DNA of 64,000 nucleotides from Mesoterricola sediminis (lineage in GTDB: Bacteria; Acidobacteriota; Holophagae; Holophagales; Holophagaceae), in contig NZ_AP027081.1 in the NCBI RefSeq assembly GCF_030295425.1, positions 3,889,001 through 3,953,000 on the forward strand, in the 5' to 3' direction. The translations under genes were made by a program, and so were the position numbers. Position 1 is the stretch's first letter, and the number at the start of each line of letters is the position of its first letter. Positions 55,736 through 64,000 of this stretch are shown here, piece after piece. Under the pieces are notes generated by a model, which searched no databases, was not told the DNA's origin, and worked only from the letters and a program-made list of their open reading frames with translations.

Positions 55736-56515
55736 ATGCTGCGCCGCGCCCTGCTCACCCTCCTTTGCGCCCTCTTCGCCGCGGGCCCCGCCCTGCGCGC
55801 CCAGGGGCCCCGGAAGCCGCTCAGCGTCGTGGCCGCCGCCGACCTGCGCGGCGTCTTCGACGAGCTCAAGGCCGCCTTCGAGGCCCGCACGCCGGGCGTC
55901 GAACTCAAGGTGGCCTTCGGCGCGTCGGGAAGCCTCACGGCCCAGATCCTCCAGGGGGCCCCCTTCGACGTGTTCCTGGCCGCCGACACGGGCTTCCCGG
56001 AGCAGGTCCGGAAGGCCGGCCTCGCGACCCCGGAGGGCCCCTTCCCCTACGCCCTGGGCACCCTCACCCTCTGGGTGCGCCGGGACCTCGGGCTGGACCC
56101 GGCCCGGGACGGCCTCCAGGTGCTGACCAGCCCAGCCCTCCGGAAGATCGCCACGGCCAACCCCCAGGTGGCGCCCTACGGGCGCGCCGGGGAAGCCGCG
56201 CTGCGCCACGCGGGCCTCTACGACCAGGTGCGGTCCCGGCTGGTCTTCGCGGACAACATCGCCCAGGCCGCCCAGTTCCTCCAGACCGGCACGGCGGAGG
56301 CCGGCCTCATCTCCCTCGCCCAGGCCGAGCACCCCGCGCTGCGCCAGTCCGGCATCGCCTGGCGCGTGCCCGCCGACGCCTATCCCCCGCTCCGCCAGGC
56401 CGGGGTCATCCTCGCCCGGACCCAGGTCCCCGAGCAGGCCCGGGCCTTCCGCGCCTTCCTCCTGGGGCCCGAAGGCCAGGGGATCCTGGCCCGCCACGGC
56501 TTCGGCAAGCCCTGA
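55736..56515 (+). CDS. modA: Molybdate-binding periplasmic protein
   Basis: A 259-residue binding protein with a signal peptide (about 1-23). VVAAADLRGVFDEL, AFGASGSLTAQILQGAPFDVFLAAD and the C-terminal AFLLGPEGQGILARHGFG are typical of ModA, which captures molybdate or tungstate. GGAG lies 5 nt before the ATG; an in-frame ATG at 55694 overlaps the operator. Confidence 0.9.
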   Translation: MLRRALLTLLCALFAAGPALRAQGPRKPLSVVAAADLRGVFDELKAAFEARTPGVELKVAFGASGSLTAQILQGAPFDVFLAADTGFPEQVRKAGLATPEGPFPYALGTLTLWVRRDLGLDPARDGLQVLTSPALRKIATANPQVAPYGRAGEAALRHAGLYDQVRSRLVFADNIAQAAQFLQTGTAEAGLISLAQAEHPALRQSGIAWRVPADAYPPLRQAGVILARTQVPEQARAFRAFLLGPEGQGILARHGFGKP

Positions 56516-56516
56516 C

Positions 56517-57182
56517 ATGGACTGGGAAGCGGTCCGCCTCAGCCTGCGACTGGCCCTGCTGTCCGTGGTCCTGCTGGTCCCCATCGGCACGGCCCTGGCC
56601 TGGCCCCTGGCCTTCGGCAGGTCCCGGGCCCGGCTCGTCCTGGAAGCGCTGACCTCCCTGCCGCTGGTGCTGCCGCCCACCGTCCTCGGCTTCTACCTCA
56701 TCGTCGCCCTGGGCCCCCGCAGCCCCCTGGGCCACGCCTGGGAGGCGCTGACCGGGACCCGCCTCGTGTTCACCTTCCAGGGCCTCCTCCTGGCCCAGCT
56801 CGTCACCAACCTGCCCTTCTTCCTCCAGCCCCTCGTCGCCTCCCTGGGCGGGGTCGACCGGCGCCTCCTGGAGGCCGCCGCGACCCTGGGCTCCCGCGCC
56901 CCCGGCATCTACCTGCGAGTCGCGCTGCCCCTGGCCTGGCGGGGCCTCCTGTCGGGCACCATCCTCAGCTTCGCCCATTCCATCGGGGAGTTCGGGGTGG
57001 TCCTCATGGTCGGGGGCAACATCCCCGGCGCCACGCGCACCGCCTCCATCGCCCTCTTCGACCAGGTGCAGGGCTTCGACATGGCCGGCGCGAACCGGAC
57101 CGCCCTCCTCCTCCTGGCCTTCGCCCTGGCGGTGCTCTCGTCCACCGCCTGGCTCCGCTCCCGGGAGCGCGCATGGAACTGA
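56517..57182 (+). CDS. modB: Molybdate ABC transporter permease
   Basis: A 221-residue membrane protein with about five to six helices (LPLVLPPTVLGFYLIVALG) and the EAA loop (EAAATLGSRAPGIYLRVALPLAWRG-type, about 120-145). It forms a homodimeric channel with ModC. It begins 1 nt after the modA stop and overlaps modC by 10 nt. Confidence 0.92.
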   Translation: MDWEAVRLSLRLALLSVVLLVPIGTALAWPLAFGRSRARLVLEALTSLPLVLPPTVLGFYLIVALGPRSPLGHAWEALTGTRLVFTFQGLLLAQLVTNLPFFLQPLVASLGGVDRRLLEAAATLGSRAPGIYLRVALPLAWRGLLSGTILSFAHSIGEFGVVLMVGGNIPGATRTASIALFDQVQGFDMAGANRTALLLLAFALAVLSSTAWLRSRERAWN

Positions 57183-58249
57183 CGGCGGAGTTCCGGAAGA
57201 CCTTCCCCGGCGGGCCCTCCATCGAGGCCTCCCTCCGCCTGGGCCTGGAGGCGCGGGGACTCACGGTGCTTTTCGGGCCCTCCGGGTGCGGCAAGACGAC
57301 GGTCCTGCGGTGCCTGGCCGGCCTGGAGACGCCGGACGAAGGCCGCATCGCCGCCGGCCCAGCCCTGTGGTTCGAGGCGGGCCGCGGCAACGTGGTCCCC
57401 GCCCCGGCCCGCCGCGTGGGCTACGTGTTCCAGGAGCCCATGCTGTTCCCGCACCTGAGCGTGCGCGGCAACATCGCCTACGGCCTCCACGGCTGGACCC
57501 GGGAGCAGCGCCAGGCGCGGGTGGAGGCCATGGTCCAGGTCGCGGGCCTCGCGGGCCTCGAGCACCGCAGGCCCCGGGAGCTCTCCGGCGGCCAGAAGCA
57601 GCGGGTCGCCCTGGCCCGGGCCCTGGCCCCCCGCCCCTCCCTGGTGCTGCTGGACGAGCCCTTCGCCTCCCTGGACCGGGCCGCCACGGAGGAACTCCGC
57701 CACAACCTGCGGCAGATCCTCCACCACCTGGATGTGCCCGCCGTCCTCGTCACCCACAATCCCCTGGACGCCCTGGCCCTGGGCGACCGGATGGTCCTCA
57801 TGGCCGGAGGGAAGGTGCTCCGGGAGGGCACCCCCGCCGCGCTCCTGGCCCAGGCCGACGTCCTGCCCGCGGAGGCCTTCGGGTCGGTGGTCCGGGCCCG
57901 GGTCCTGGGCCGCACCGAGGGCCTGCTGCGGCTGGCCGCGGGCAGCGCCGAACTCTACGCCCCCGATCCGGGCGGCCCCCTGGACGAGGTCTACGCCTGC
58001 ATCCGCGGCGAGGGGGTGGCCCTGGAGCGGGGCCCCCACGGCCTCATGACCCAGCGCAACCGCGTCCCCGCCACCCTCCTCCGCCTTGAGGAGGCCGGGG
58101 CCCTCACCCGGGTCCACCTGGACGCGGGCTTCCCCCTCCACGCCCTCATCACCGCCTGGGCCGCCCGGGACATGGGCCTGGAGGCGGGCCTCCCCGTGCA
58201 CGCCCTCATCAAGGCCAGCGCCATCCAGGTGATCCCCATCGAACGGTAG
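57173..58249 (+). CDS. modC: Molybdate ABC transporter ATPase with TOBE domain
   Basis: A 358-residue ATPase. Walker A GPSGCGKTT near 36, signature LSGGQKQR near 140, Walker B LVLLDEPF near 160, then a C-terminal molybdate-binding TOBE domain (about 290-355). It drives uptake through ModB. Its stop codon directly abuts that of the convergent regulator gene. Confidence 0.92.
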   Translation: MELTAEFRKTFPGGPSIEASLRLGLEARGLTVLFGPSGCGKTTVLRCLAGLETPDEGRIAAGPALWFEAGRGNVVPAPARRVGYVFQEPMLFPHLSVRGNIAYGLHGWTREQRQARVEAMVQVAGLAGLEHRRPRELSGGQKQRVALARALAPRPSLVLLDEPFASLDRAATEELRHNLRQILHHLDVPAVLVTHNPLDALALGDRMVLMAGGKVLREGTPAALLAQADVLPAEAFGSVVRARVLGRTEGLLRLAAGSAELYAPDPGGPLDEVYACIRGEGVALERGPHGLMTQRNRVPATLLRLEEAGALTRVHLDAGFPLHALITAWAARDMGLEAGLPVHALIKASAIQVIPIER

Positions 58250-58612
58250 CTACCGTTTGCCGAGGAGGGGCCGAAGGGCCTGCCAGGTCTCCTGGACGGC
58301 ATCGCCGGCCCGGGCCTCCATGGCCCGGAACACCCGGAGCACCTCCCGCCCCGTGTCCGTGAGGGTCGCGCCCCCCTTCTGGCTGCCGCCCCGGACCGTC
58401 TCCACGAGGGGGCCGTTGAAGCATTGGTTCATCTCGTCCACGAGGCGGCGGGTCTTCCAGTAGCTGAGCCCCAGCGCCTTGCCGCCCCCCGAGATGGAGC
58501 GGCAGGCGTCGATGGCCTCCAGGAGCGCGGCCTTGCCCGGTCCGAAGGCGAACGTGTCGCCGCAGCGGACGCGGAGCTTGATCTGGATCTCGGGTTCGGG
58601 GGCGGGGACCAT
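58250..58612 (-). CDS. modE: ModE-type molybdate-responsive repressor, DNA-binding domain only
   Basis: A 120-residue LysR-type winged helix of the ModE branch (CRSISGGGKALGLSYWKTRRLVDEMN, VETVRGGSQKGGATLTDTGREVL). E. coli ModE has two TOBE domains that bind molybdate; this protein has none, as in short ModE or TunR forms, so molybdate sensing would need another protein or a different mode. GGAGGGAG precedes the ATG at 58612. Its likely site is the palindrome before modA. Confidence 0.83.
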   Translation of the reverse strand: MVPAPEPEIQIKLRVRCGDTFAFGPGKAALLEAIDACRSISGGGKALGLSYWKTRRLVDEMNQCFNGPLVETVRGGSQKGGATLTDTGREVLRVFRAMEARAGDAVQETWQALRPLLGKR

Positions 58613-58689
58613 GGGGCTCTCCCTCCAGCATGCCACGGTCCCGGCGCGGCGCGGGGCCGGCGCCTGAAAACGGGGGCCGGGACGGTCCT

Positions 58690-58760
58690 TTCGAGGTATG
58701 TCATAGTTATTTTCTATTAATTTTAATTGATCCATAGCTGTATTCTGGGTGTTCGACTGG
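58690..58760. promoter_or_regulatory. AT-rich island between modE and the antiporter genes
   Basis: The gap 58613-58865 contains a sharply AT-rich stretch (about 58698-58746) with TTAATTTTAATTGA and ATAGTTAT/ATAGCTGT words. It probably holds divergent promoters for modE and the antiporters; a TATTCT at 58741-58746 is a possible plus-strand -10 box. No gene is convincing here. Confidence 0.4.
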
Positions 58761-58865
58761 CCCGGCCCCGCCTGCCCCGCGGGATGCCCGGAACGCCCCT
58801 CCGCCCACCGCGGGACCGCCCACCGCCCCCTTGGCGGGGGCGGCCCCGCCCGTCCCAGGAGTCCC

Positions 58866-60107
58866 ATGCCCCTCGCCCTGCTCGTCGCCGATCCCTTCGC
58901 GGGCACCCTCGCCCTCCTGGCCCTGGTGTGGGTCGCCGCCAAGGTAGGCGGCGACCTGGCCGTGCGCGCCCGGGTTCCGGCGGTGGCGGGCGAACTGGCC
59001 GCGGGCCTCGCCCTGGCGGCCCTGGCCCGCTACCTGCCGGGATTCCCCGACATCGGCGGCTCCGGCGCGGCTGACGTGCTCGCCAACCTGGGCGTCATCG
59101 TGCTCATGTTCGCGGTCGGCCTGGAATCCAGCGTGCCCCAGATGCTCAAGGTGGGCCTGGCCTCCACCCGGGTGGCCCTCCTGGGGGTGGGGCTGCCCAT
59201 GGCCGCGGGTCTGGCCGGGGCCTGGCTGCTGCTGCCGGCGGGCACCCCCTTCGGCGTGGATCTCTTCATCGGCGCCTGTCTTTGCGCCACCAGCATCGGC
59301 ATCAGCGCCCAGGTGCTCCGGGAGCAGGGCGCGGCCGATTCCGCGGAAGGCCGCGTGATCGTCGGCGCAGCCGTCATCGACGATGTGCTGGGCCTCCTCG
59401 TGCTCGTGGGGGTCAGCGGGCTCGTCACCGCCCAGGCCGCGGGCGGACCGATGCCCTGGGGAACGCTGGGCCGGACCCTGGCCCTCGCCCTGGCCTTTCT
59501 CCTGGTCGCCCTAACCGCCGGACGCTGGGCCACGCCCCGGGTGTGGGCCCTTGCGGGCCGGCTGCGCTCCAGCCAGCTCCTCCTGCCCCTCGCCCTGGCC
59601 TTCGCGTTCCTGCTCGCGTGGCTCGGCAACCTTGCCGGCCTCGCCCCCATCGTGGGCGCCTACGCCGCCGGACTCATCCTGGAGCCCGCCCACGTGGAGG
59701 CCCTGGAGACCCGGGAGGCCCACAGCCTGGAGCACCTCCTCCACCCGCTGGTCTCGGTCCTCTCGCCGGTGTTCTTCGTGGTCATGGGGGCCCGGGTGGA
59801 CGTGGCCGCCCTCCTGGATCCGTCCACCCTCGGCCTCGCCGCTGCCCTGGCCCTCCTGGGCGTCCTCGGCAAGCTCCTCGCGGGCTTCGGCGGGGGTCGG
59901 GGCCTGCGCTGGCGGGTCCTGGGCTGGGGCATGGTGCCCCGGGGCGAGGTCGGCCTGATCTTCGTGGCGGTGGGCGCCCAGATCCAGGTGAACGGGGCGC
60001 CCCTCCTCTCCCCTGGGCTGCAGGCCGGCGTCATCGGCGCCCTCCTCCTCACGACCCTGGCCGGTCCCCTCGGCCTGGCCCGGGCCCTCCGCCGGGAAGC
60101 CGCATGA
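58866..60107 (+). CDS. Cation/proton antiporter, CPA2/Kef type
   Basis: A 413-residue membrane protein with about 12 helices. VLMFAVGLESSV, CLCATSIGISAQVL and VIDDVLGLLVLV (the paired aspartates, about residue 167) are typical CPA2 motifs. It exchanges Na+ or K+ for protons. There is no TrkA-type regulatory domain. CAGGAG lies before the ATG. Coupled to the next gene by ATGA. Confidence 0.87.
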   Translation: MPLALLVADPFAGTLALLALVWVAAKVGGDLAVRARVPAVAGELAAGLALAALARYLPGFPDIGGSGAADVLANLGVIVLMFAVGLESSVPQMLKVGLASTRVALLGVGLPMAAGLAGAWLLLPAGTPFGVDLFIGACLCATSIGISAQVLREQGAADSAEGRVIVGAAVIDDVLGLLVLVGVSGLVTAQAAGGPMPWGTLGRTLALALAFLLVALTAGRWATPRVWALAGRLRSSQLLLPLALAFAFLLAWLGNLAGLAPIVGAYAAGLILEPAHVEALETREAHSLEHLLHPLVSVLSPVFFVVMGARVDVAALLDPSTLGLAAALALLGVLGKLLAGFGGGRGLRWRVLGWGMVPRGEVGLIFVAVGAQIQVNGAPLLSPGLQAGVIGALLLTTLAGPLGLARALRREAA

Positions 60108-61336
60108 CCCTGCCCGCCGCCGTCGCCCTCCTGGGGCTCCTGGTCTTCCTCGCCCACGCCCTGGAGGCGATCTTCCAGCGGACCAAGGTTCCCGACGTGC
60201 TCTTCCTGATGGGGCTCGGCCTCCTCCTGGGCCCGGCCACGGGCCTCCTGCGACCCGAAGCCCTCGGTGCCGCGGGCCCGCTGTTCACCACGGCGGCCCT
60301 CGTGGCGATCCTCTTCGAGGGGGGCTTGGGCCTGGACCTCCCGACCGTGGCCCGATCCATCCGGGGCGCCACGGGCCTCACCCTCTGGAACTTCCTGGGC
60401 ACCCTCGCGGTGGCGGCGCCCCTGGCCAAGGGTCTCCTGGGCCTCACGTGGCTCCAGGCCGCCACCGTCGCCGCCTGCCTCGGCGGGACCTCCAGCGCGG
60501 TGGTGATCCCCCTGGTGCGCCGCTTCGGCGCGCCGGAGACGACCCGGGCCGCCCTCGCCCTCGAATCGGCCCTGTCGGACGTGCTCGTCATCATCGTGGC
60601 CCTGGGCCTCATGAACGCGCAGGCCGCGGGCCGGCTGCACCTGCCCGGGCTTCTGGGCGACATGGCCGGCGCCTTCACGGTGGCGGCGATCCTCGGCCTC
60701 GCCGCGGGCCTGGCCTGGAGCCTCCTCCTCGACAAGGTCCGCGCCGTCCGCCATTCCCTCTTCACGACGCCCGCCTTCGTGTTCGTGGTCTACGGCGCCG
60801 TGGAGGCCCTGGGCGCCAGCGGCGCCATCGCGGCCCTCGTCATGGGGCTGGTCCTCGGGAACGCCGGGCTCCTCCCTGGCGGCGGCGGGGAGCGGCCGCG
60901 CTTCGGAAAGCTGGCCCCGGGGGACCGCCAGGTCTTCGCGGAGGCCGTCTTCCTCATGAAGACCTTCCTCTTCGTCTACGTCGGCCTCTCGATCCGGTTC
61001 TCCGGGACGGCGCTGGCCCTCGCGGGCCTCGCCCTCGCCGGGGCCGTCCTGCTCGTGCGCGTTCCCGCGGTCCGCCTCAGCCTGCCCCCGGGGGGTACGG
61101 ACCGGTCCGGCGCGCTGGTCGCGTCCGCCATGGGGGCCAAGGGCCTCGCGGCCGCCGTCGTGGCCTCCATCCCGCTCCAGATGGGGCTGCCCCGGGCCGA
61201 GGAGATCCGCCTCGTCGTCTTCGCCGTGGTGTTCTTCAGCATCCTGGCCTCCTCCCTCCTCCTCTTCCTGCAGGAACGCGGCTGGCTGCGGCTCCCCGGG
61301 CGGATCCTGTTCGGCGCCTACCCCGAGGCCCGATGA
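60104..61336 (+). CDS. Cation/proton antiporter, CPA1/NhaP-like
   Basis: A 410-residue membrane protein with about 12 helices (LFEGGLGLDLP, GGTSSAVVIPLVRRFG, ALESALSDVLVIIVALG, the last carrying the ion-site aspartate). It forms a second exchanger with the CPA2 protein encoded just before it, either as a pair or for different ions. The ending is short with no long cytoplasmic tail. Confidence 0.85.
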   Translation: MTLPAAVALLGLLVFLAHALEAIFQRTKVPDVLFLMGLGLLLGPATGLLRPEALGAAGPLFTTAALVAILFEGGLGLDLPTVARSIRGATGLTLWNFLGTLAVAAPLAKGLLGLTWLQAATVAACLGGTSSAVVIPLVRRFGAPETTRAALALESALSDVLVIIVALGLMNAQAAGRLHLPGLLGDMAGAFTVAAILGLAAGLAWSLLLDKVRAVRHSLFTTPAFVFVVYGAVEALGASGAIAALVMGLVLGNAGLLPGGGGERPRFGKLAPGDRQVFAEAVFLMKTFLFVYVGLSIRFSGTALALAGLALAGAVLLVRVPAVRLSLPPGGTDRSGALVASAMGAKGLAAAVVASIPLQMGLPRAEEIRLVVFAVVFFSILASSLLLFLQERGWLRLPGRILFGAYPEAR

Positions 61337-61383
61337 GCCCGCGACCTGCTAGCATGGCCCGGAAACCGGATCGCGGACGCCCC

Positions 61384-62283
61384 ATGGAATGGCTGAACTA
61401 CCACCACCTGTTCTACTTCTGGACGGTCGCCCGTGAGGGGAGCGTCACCCGGGCCGCCGCCGCGCTCCACCTCGCCCAGCCCACCCTCACCGCCCAGATC
61501 CGGACCCTGGAGGGCAGCCTCGGCGGGCCCCTCTTCACCCGCGTGGGACGGGGCCTGGCGATGACGGACCTCGGCCGGGTGGCCTACGGGTACGCGGAGC
61601 AGATCTTCGGCCTGGGCCGCGAGCTCCTCGACGCCTCCCGGGGCCGGACCGGCGCGGGCCCGATCCGCTTCGCCGTGGGCATCTCCGACGCCCTCTCCAA
61701 GCTCACCGTCTTCCGCCTCCTCCGGCCCGCCCTGGAGCTGGAGCAACCCGTGCGGCTCTCCTGCATCGAGGAGGGCAACGAGGTCCACTTCGCCATGCTC
61801 CTCCGCCACGAGCTCGACCTCGTGCTGTCCGACGTCCCCTTCACCCCCCGGAGCGGGCCCCGCGCCTACAACCACCTGCTCGGCGAAGCCCCGGTCAAGC
61901 TCTACGGCACCAAGGCCCTGCTCCGGCGGCACCCGGGATCCTTCCCCGGCCGCCTCCGGGGGGCCCCCTTCCTCCTTCCGCCCCGGGACACCGCCCTCCG
62001 CCGGGCCCTGGACCACTGGCTGGACCGGGAGCGCCTGGAACCCGCCATCGTGGCGGAGATCAGCGACGGCGCCCTCCTCAAGACCTTCGGAGGCGAAGGC
62101 CGCGGCTTCCTGCCCGCCCCCGCCGTGCTGGAGGAGGCCATGGCCCGCCAGCACGGGCTCCATCCCGCCGGCGAGGTGCCGGGGATCCGGGAACGCATCT
62201 ATGCCGTCTCCGCCGAGCGCCGCCTCCAGCACCCCGCCGTCCTCGCCATCCGGGAGGCCGCGGTCCGGGAGGTTTTCGTGTAG
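61384..62283 (+). CDS. NhaR-like LysR regulator
   Basis: A 299-residue LysR protein. Its start MEWLNYHHLFYFWTVAREGS with QPTLTAQIRTLE and the effector-domain motifs GRGLAMTDLGRVAYGYA closely follow NhaR, the Na+-responsive activator of nhaA in E. coli. It stands 47 nt after the two antiporter genes on the same strand, so it probably regulates them in response to Na+ or pH. Confidence 0.85.
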   Translation: MEWLNYHHLFYFWTVAREGSVTRAAAALHLAQPTLTAQIRTLEGSLGGPLFTRVGRGLAMTDLGRVAYGYAEQIFGLGRELLDASRGRTGAGPIRFAVGISDALSKLTVFRLLRPALELEQPVRLSCIEEGNEVHFAMLLRHELDLVLSDVPFTPRSGPRAYNHLLGEAPVKLYGTKALLRRHPGSFPGRLRGAPFLLPPRDTALRRALDHWLDRERLEPAIVAEISDGALLKTFGGEGRGFLPAPAVLEEAMARQHGLHPAGEVPGIRERIYAVSAERRLQHPAVLAIREAAVREVFV

Positions 62284-62303
62284 GACGCTTGCTTGGCCGG
62301 GCT

Positions 62304-63101
62304 CTAGGGTGCGGTCACCTGGCCGGGGCCCTGGATCCGCGTCCGCAGGTCCTCCAGGACGCGGTCCGAGGCCTGGAGCCGGATGAAGCCCAGGCGGGGG
62401 TGCTCCAGGTCGATGACCACGTAGACCGTCACCGAGAAGATCAGGGCGAAGCCCAGGTGGTGCAGCCAGCTCCGGTTCCGCTCCTCGGCGCTGGCGTAGC
62501 CGGCCACGAGGGCCCCGGAGGAGGCGAGGACTAAGAGCATGGCGTAGATCACGCCCGGGGGGTGGAGCTGGGAGGTCATCGCGCGGGTCGTCACGATGTT
62601 GGCAAGCTCATTGACGGCGGGCACGACGAGGATGGAGACCTGCCCGCGCGGATCCCGGTCGCAGGCCGCCGCCGTCTCCTTCCAGAGCCGGTCCAGGAGC
62701 TGCTGCACGTTCCGCGCCTGGGCCTGGTGGGCGGGGGTGTCCGGCGCCTCGCGGTAGTAGGCGATCCGGGCATCCAGGTACCGGCGGCACAGGTCCCGCA
62801 GGGGCGGTTGTTCCTCGGGCCGCAGCAGGTCCAGGCGGTCGTAGGCGGTGCCGATGGCGTTGGCCTCCTGGGCGATGACCATGCGCCGGGCGTCGTACCG
62901 GGTCGCCGCGCCCGAGAAGGTGAGGGCCATCACGAGGCCCAGGAGGCCGAACAGGGCCCCCTCCACCGGGCCCAGCTGGGTCCTGGCGTCCGGATGGGCT
63001 TCCCGGCGCGCGCAGCCCAGGCGACGCCCCACTTCCATCAGGACCAGCATCCCGGCGAGCAGGGCCAGGGAAACCCCCAAAGCTTCAAAAATGAAAGACA
63101 T
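62304..63101 (-). CDS. DUF4239 (bestrophin-like) membrane protein
   Basis: A 265-residue protein with two N-terminal membrane helices (about 5-25 and 50-70), a long helical part (ANAIGTAYDRLDLL typical of DUF4239), and two C-terminal membrane helices (about 190-230). The family looks like bestrophin channels but its function is not established. The ATG at 63101 precedes the first helix; the upstream in-frame ATG is unsupported. Confidence 0.78.
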   Translation of the reverse strand: MSFIFEALGVSLALLAGMLVLMEVGRRLGCARREAHPDARTQLGPVEGALFGLLGLVMALTFSGAATRYDARRMVIAQEANAIGTAYDRLDLLRPEEQPPLRDLCRRYLDARIAYYREAPDTPAHQAQARNVQQLLDRLWKETAAACDRDPRGQVSILVVPAVNELANIVTTRAMTSQLHPPGVIYAMLLVLASSGALVAGYASAEERNRSWLHHLGFALIFSVTVYVVIDLEHPRLGFIRLQASDRVLEDLRTRIQGPGQVTAP

Positions 63102-63164
63102 AGGCCGTCCGCCCCCCATGCCCCCCCAAGGTAGGCGGCGAACGGCCAAAGGCCAGTCCGGGGT

Positions 63165-63353
63165 TCAGGCTTCGGGCCCGGCCCCTTCCGGTCCCGGGGA
63201 CCCGAGGCCGGCGAGGCGCTCCCGGATCAGGGACCGCGCCTCCTGGAGCGTGGCCCCCTCCGCCTCCAGCGCCTCGCAGGCGGCCTGGTAGGGGACGGAC
63301 GCGGCCCGGAGGGCCTGGACGATGCCTTGGATGCGGGGTTCCACGGAGCACAC
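63165..63353 (-). CDS. Small helical protein, uncertain
   Basis: A 62-residue frame with a GTG start and no good ribosome site; a second GTG at 63344 is possible. The peptide is helical (VQALRAASVPYQAACEALEAEGATLQEARSLIRERL) with an alanine/glutamate bias. No family is recognised. High third-position GC supports but does not prove coding. Confidence 0.35.
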   Translation of the reverse strand: MCSVEPRIQGIVQALRAASVPYQAACEALEAEGATLQEARSLIRERLAGLGSPGPEGAGPEA

Positions 63354-63503
63354 CAGATGGGATTGGATGAATCAAGCTTACCGCCACAGGCCTTGCCTGG
63401 CAAATTCACGTCAAGCGGCTGCGGAGATGATGCAAAGCGTCCCATTTCCCGTCCGGCGGGTTCCGGGCGCCGCTAGAATGCCCCCACACCAGGGAGACAA
63501 GCC

Positions 63504-64000
63504 ATGCGGTCGCTCGGCCATATCCTTCTGGGCGGAGTCCAGTTCGGCGAAGACGAGGAGCACGCCCAGTTCCAGTTCCGCTTCCTCTTCGTCATCGTCC
63601 TGTCCGGGATCTTCACCTCCGGGAGCTTCATCCTCGGCCACCTGGCCGAGGCCAATCCCATGGGGCCCGTCCACGCCACGGTCATGGGCCTCCACATCGC
63701 CGCCTGCGCCATCCTGGCCGGGCTCCTCTACGGCCGCAGGGACCGCTTCCGGGGCGTGGCCTGGGCCTACGGGGCCATCTGCCTGGGGGTGATGACCTCC
63801 GCCCTGGTCCACGTGCCCGCGGACGAGCTCCGGATCCTCTGGTTCTTCCTGAGCCTCCCCGCCTTCCACCTCCTCCTGGGCCCCCGGGCCGGGGCCGCCT
63901 ACGCCGTGGCCGCGATGGCCATCATCCTCGCCCTGAACCCCCGGCTCACGGCGGCCTATTCCGTCCACGCCCTCGCCACGGCCCTGGTCGGGATGACCTA
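63504..64000 (+). CDS. N-terminal part of a multi-helix membrane protein (cut by window edge)
   Basis: An open frame of 165 codons runs off the window with no stop. It encodes a short cytoplasmic start and then about five to six membrane helices (FLFVIVLSGIFTSGSFILG; ATVMGLHIAACAILAGLLYG; AVAAMAIILAL). The plan resembles membrane sensor domains preceding kinase or GGDEF output domains, but the output part is outside the window. GGGAGA lies 7 nt before the ATG and TAGAAT (63474-63479) is a likely -10 box. Confidence 0.65.
   Translation, partial: MRSLGHILLGGVQFGEDEEHAQFQFRFLFVIVLSGIFTSGSFILGHLAEANPMGPVHATVMGLHIAACAILAGLLYGRRDRFRGVAWAYGAICLGVMTSALVHVPADELRILWFFLSLPAFHLLLGPRAGAAYAVAAMAIILALNPRLTAAYSVHALATALVGMT

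Noticed and set aside
58613-58735. In-frame ATG at 58735 that would lengthen the ModE-type protein by 41 residues
   Set aside because: No ribosome site, the extra part crosses the AT-rich promoter region, and the ATG at 58612 has GGAGGGAG upstream.

Overview
The window is 64 kb of very GC-rich DNA (by eye near 70 %, with strong G/C at third codon positions), densely packed and with short intergenic gaps. It encodes a Gram-negative bacterium: there is an LpxD for lipid A, a DUF3187-type outer-membrane protein and several proteins with export signals. The mix of NrfD/ferredoxin modules, a FixABCX-type flavoprotein chain, molybdate uptake, a tricorn-like protease and periplasmic heme-sensing kinases fits an anaerobic or facultative bacterium. 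My best guess is an acidobacterium of the Holophaga/Geothrix type; this is inference from gene content and base composition only. I saw no rRNA, complete tRNA, CRISPR array, insertion sequence or prophage.

Layout. 0-6.3 kb: a secreted alpha/beta hydrolase, a DCC-family protein, a trans-sulfuration enzyme, then a divergent two-gene ABC transporter (fused double permease plus ATPase, no binding protein) preceded by a 15-codon leader ORF. 6.3-12.4 kb: a lone receiver protein, an old-yellow-enzyme (OYE) reductase, an HD phosphohydrolase, a methyltransferase, a MocR-type regulator, ferritin and small unknowns. 12.5-22.8 kb: acs-glpK, a ParD-like/methionine aminopeptidase pair under a palindromic promoter, a dioxygenase with its own operator, an acid phosphatase, and OYE-cobB divergent from a second acyl-CoA synthetase. 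22.9-28.2 kb: the tricorn-like protease, a hairpin repeat and an AraC/aldo-keto reductase pair.

28.4-34.9 kb holds the most unusual group: a four-gene minus-strand operon of ferredoxin, NrfD-type quinone protein, histidine kinase with two periplasmic heme-c motifs, and a membrane-anchored receiver fused to a GcvH-like domain that has lost its lipoyl lysine. It diverges from a malic enzyme with a 12-codon leader ORF, and a CRP/FNR-type site lies between them. 35-42.2 kb: a PRTase-like protein, lpxD, membrane and phospholipase-D proteins, DinB, a soluble chemoreceptor and a small ribbon-helix-helix-like regulator.

42.3-50.3 kb is an acyl-CoA operon: CoA-transferase, two acyl-CoA dehydrogenases, FixA, FixB, FixC, FixX and a MaoC hydratase. 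Its gene content resembles Escherichia coli ydiF-ydiO-ydiQRST. It starts behind a long AT-rich leader with inverted operator boxes and a terminator-like hairpin. 50.4-55.7 kb: a LysR regulator, a small antitoxin-like protein behind a sigma54-type promoter, a sigma54 activator, and a DUF3187-pirin unit divergent from an HxlR regulator. 55.7-58.6 kb: modABC with a convergent ModE-type repressor and a matching palindrome at the modA promoter. 58.9-64 kb: two cation/proton antiporters with an NhaR-like regulator, a DUF4239 protein and the start of a membrane protein cut by the window edge.

Promoters in the AT-rich gaps often read TTGnC-16 bp-TAnnnT, and many sit inside palindromes. Same-strand neighbours are often coupled by ATGA or TGATG overlaps, and several convergent genes abut or share a CTAG stop.
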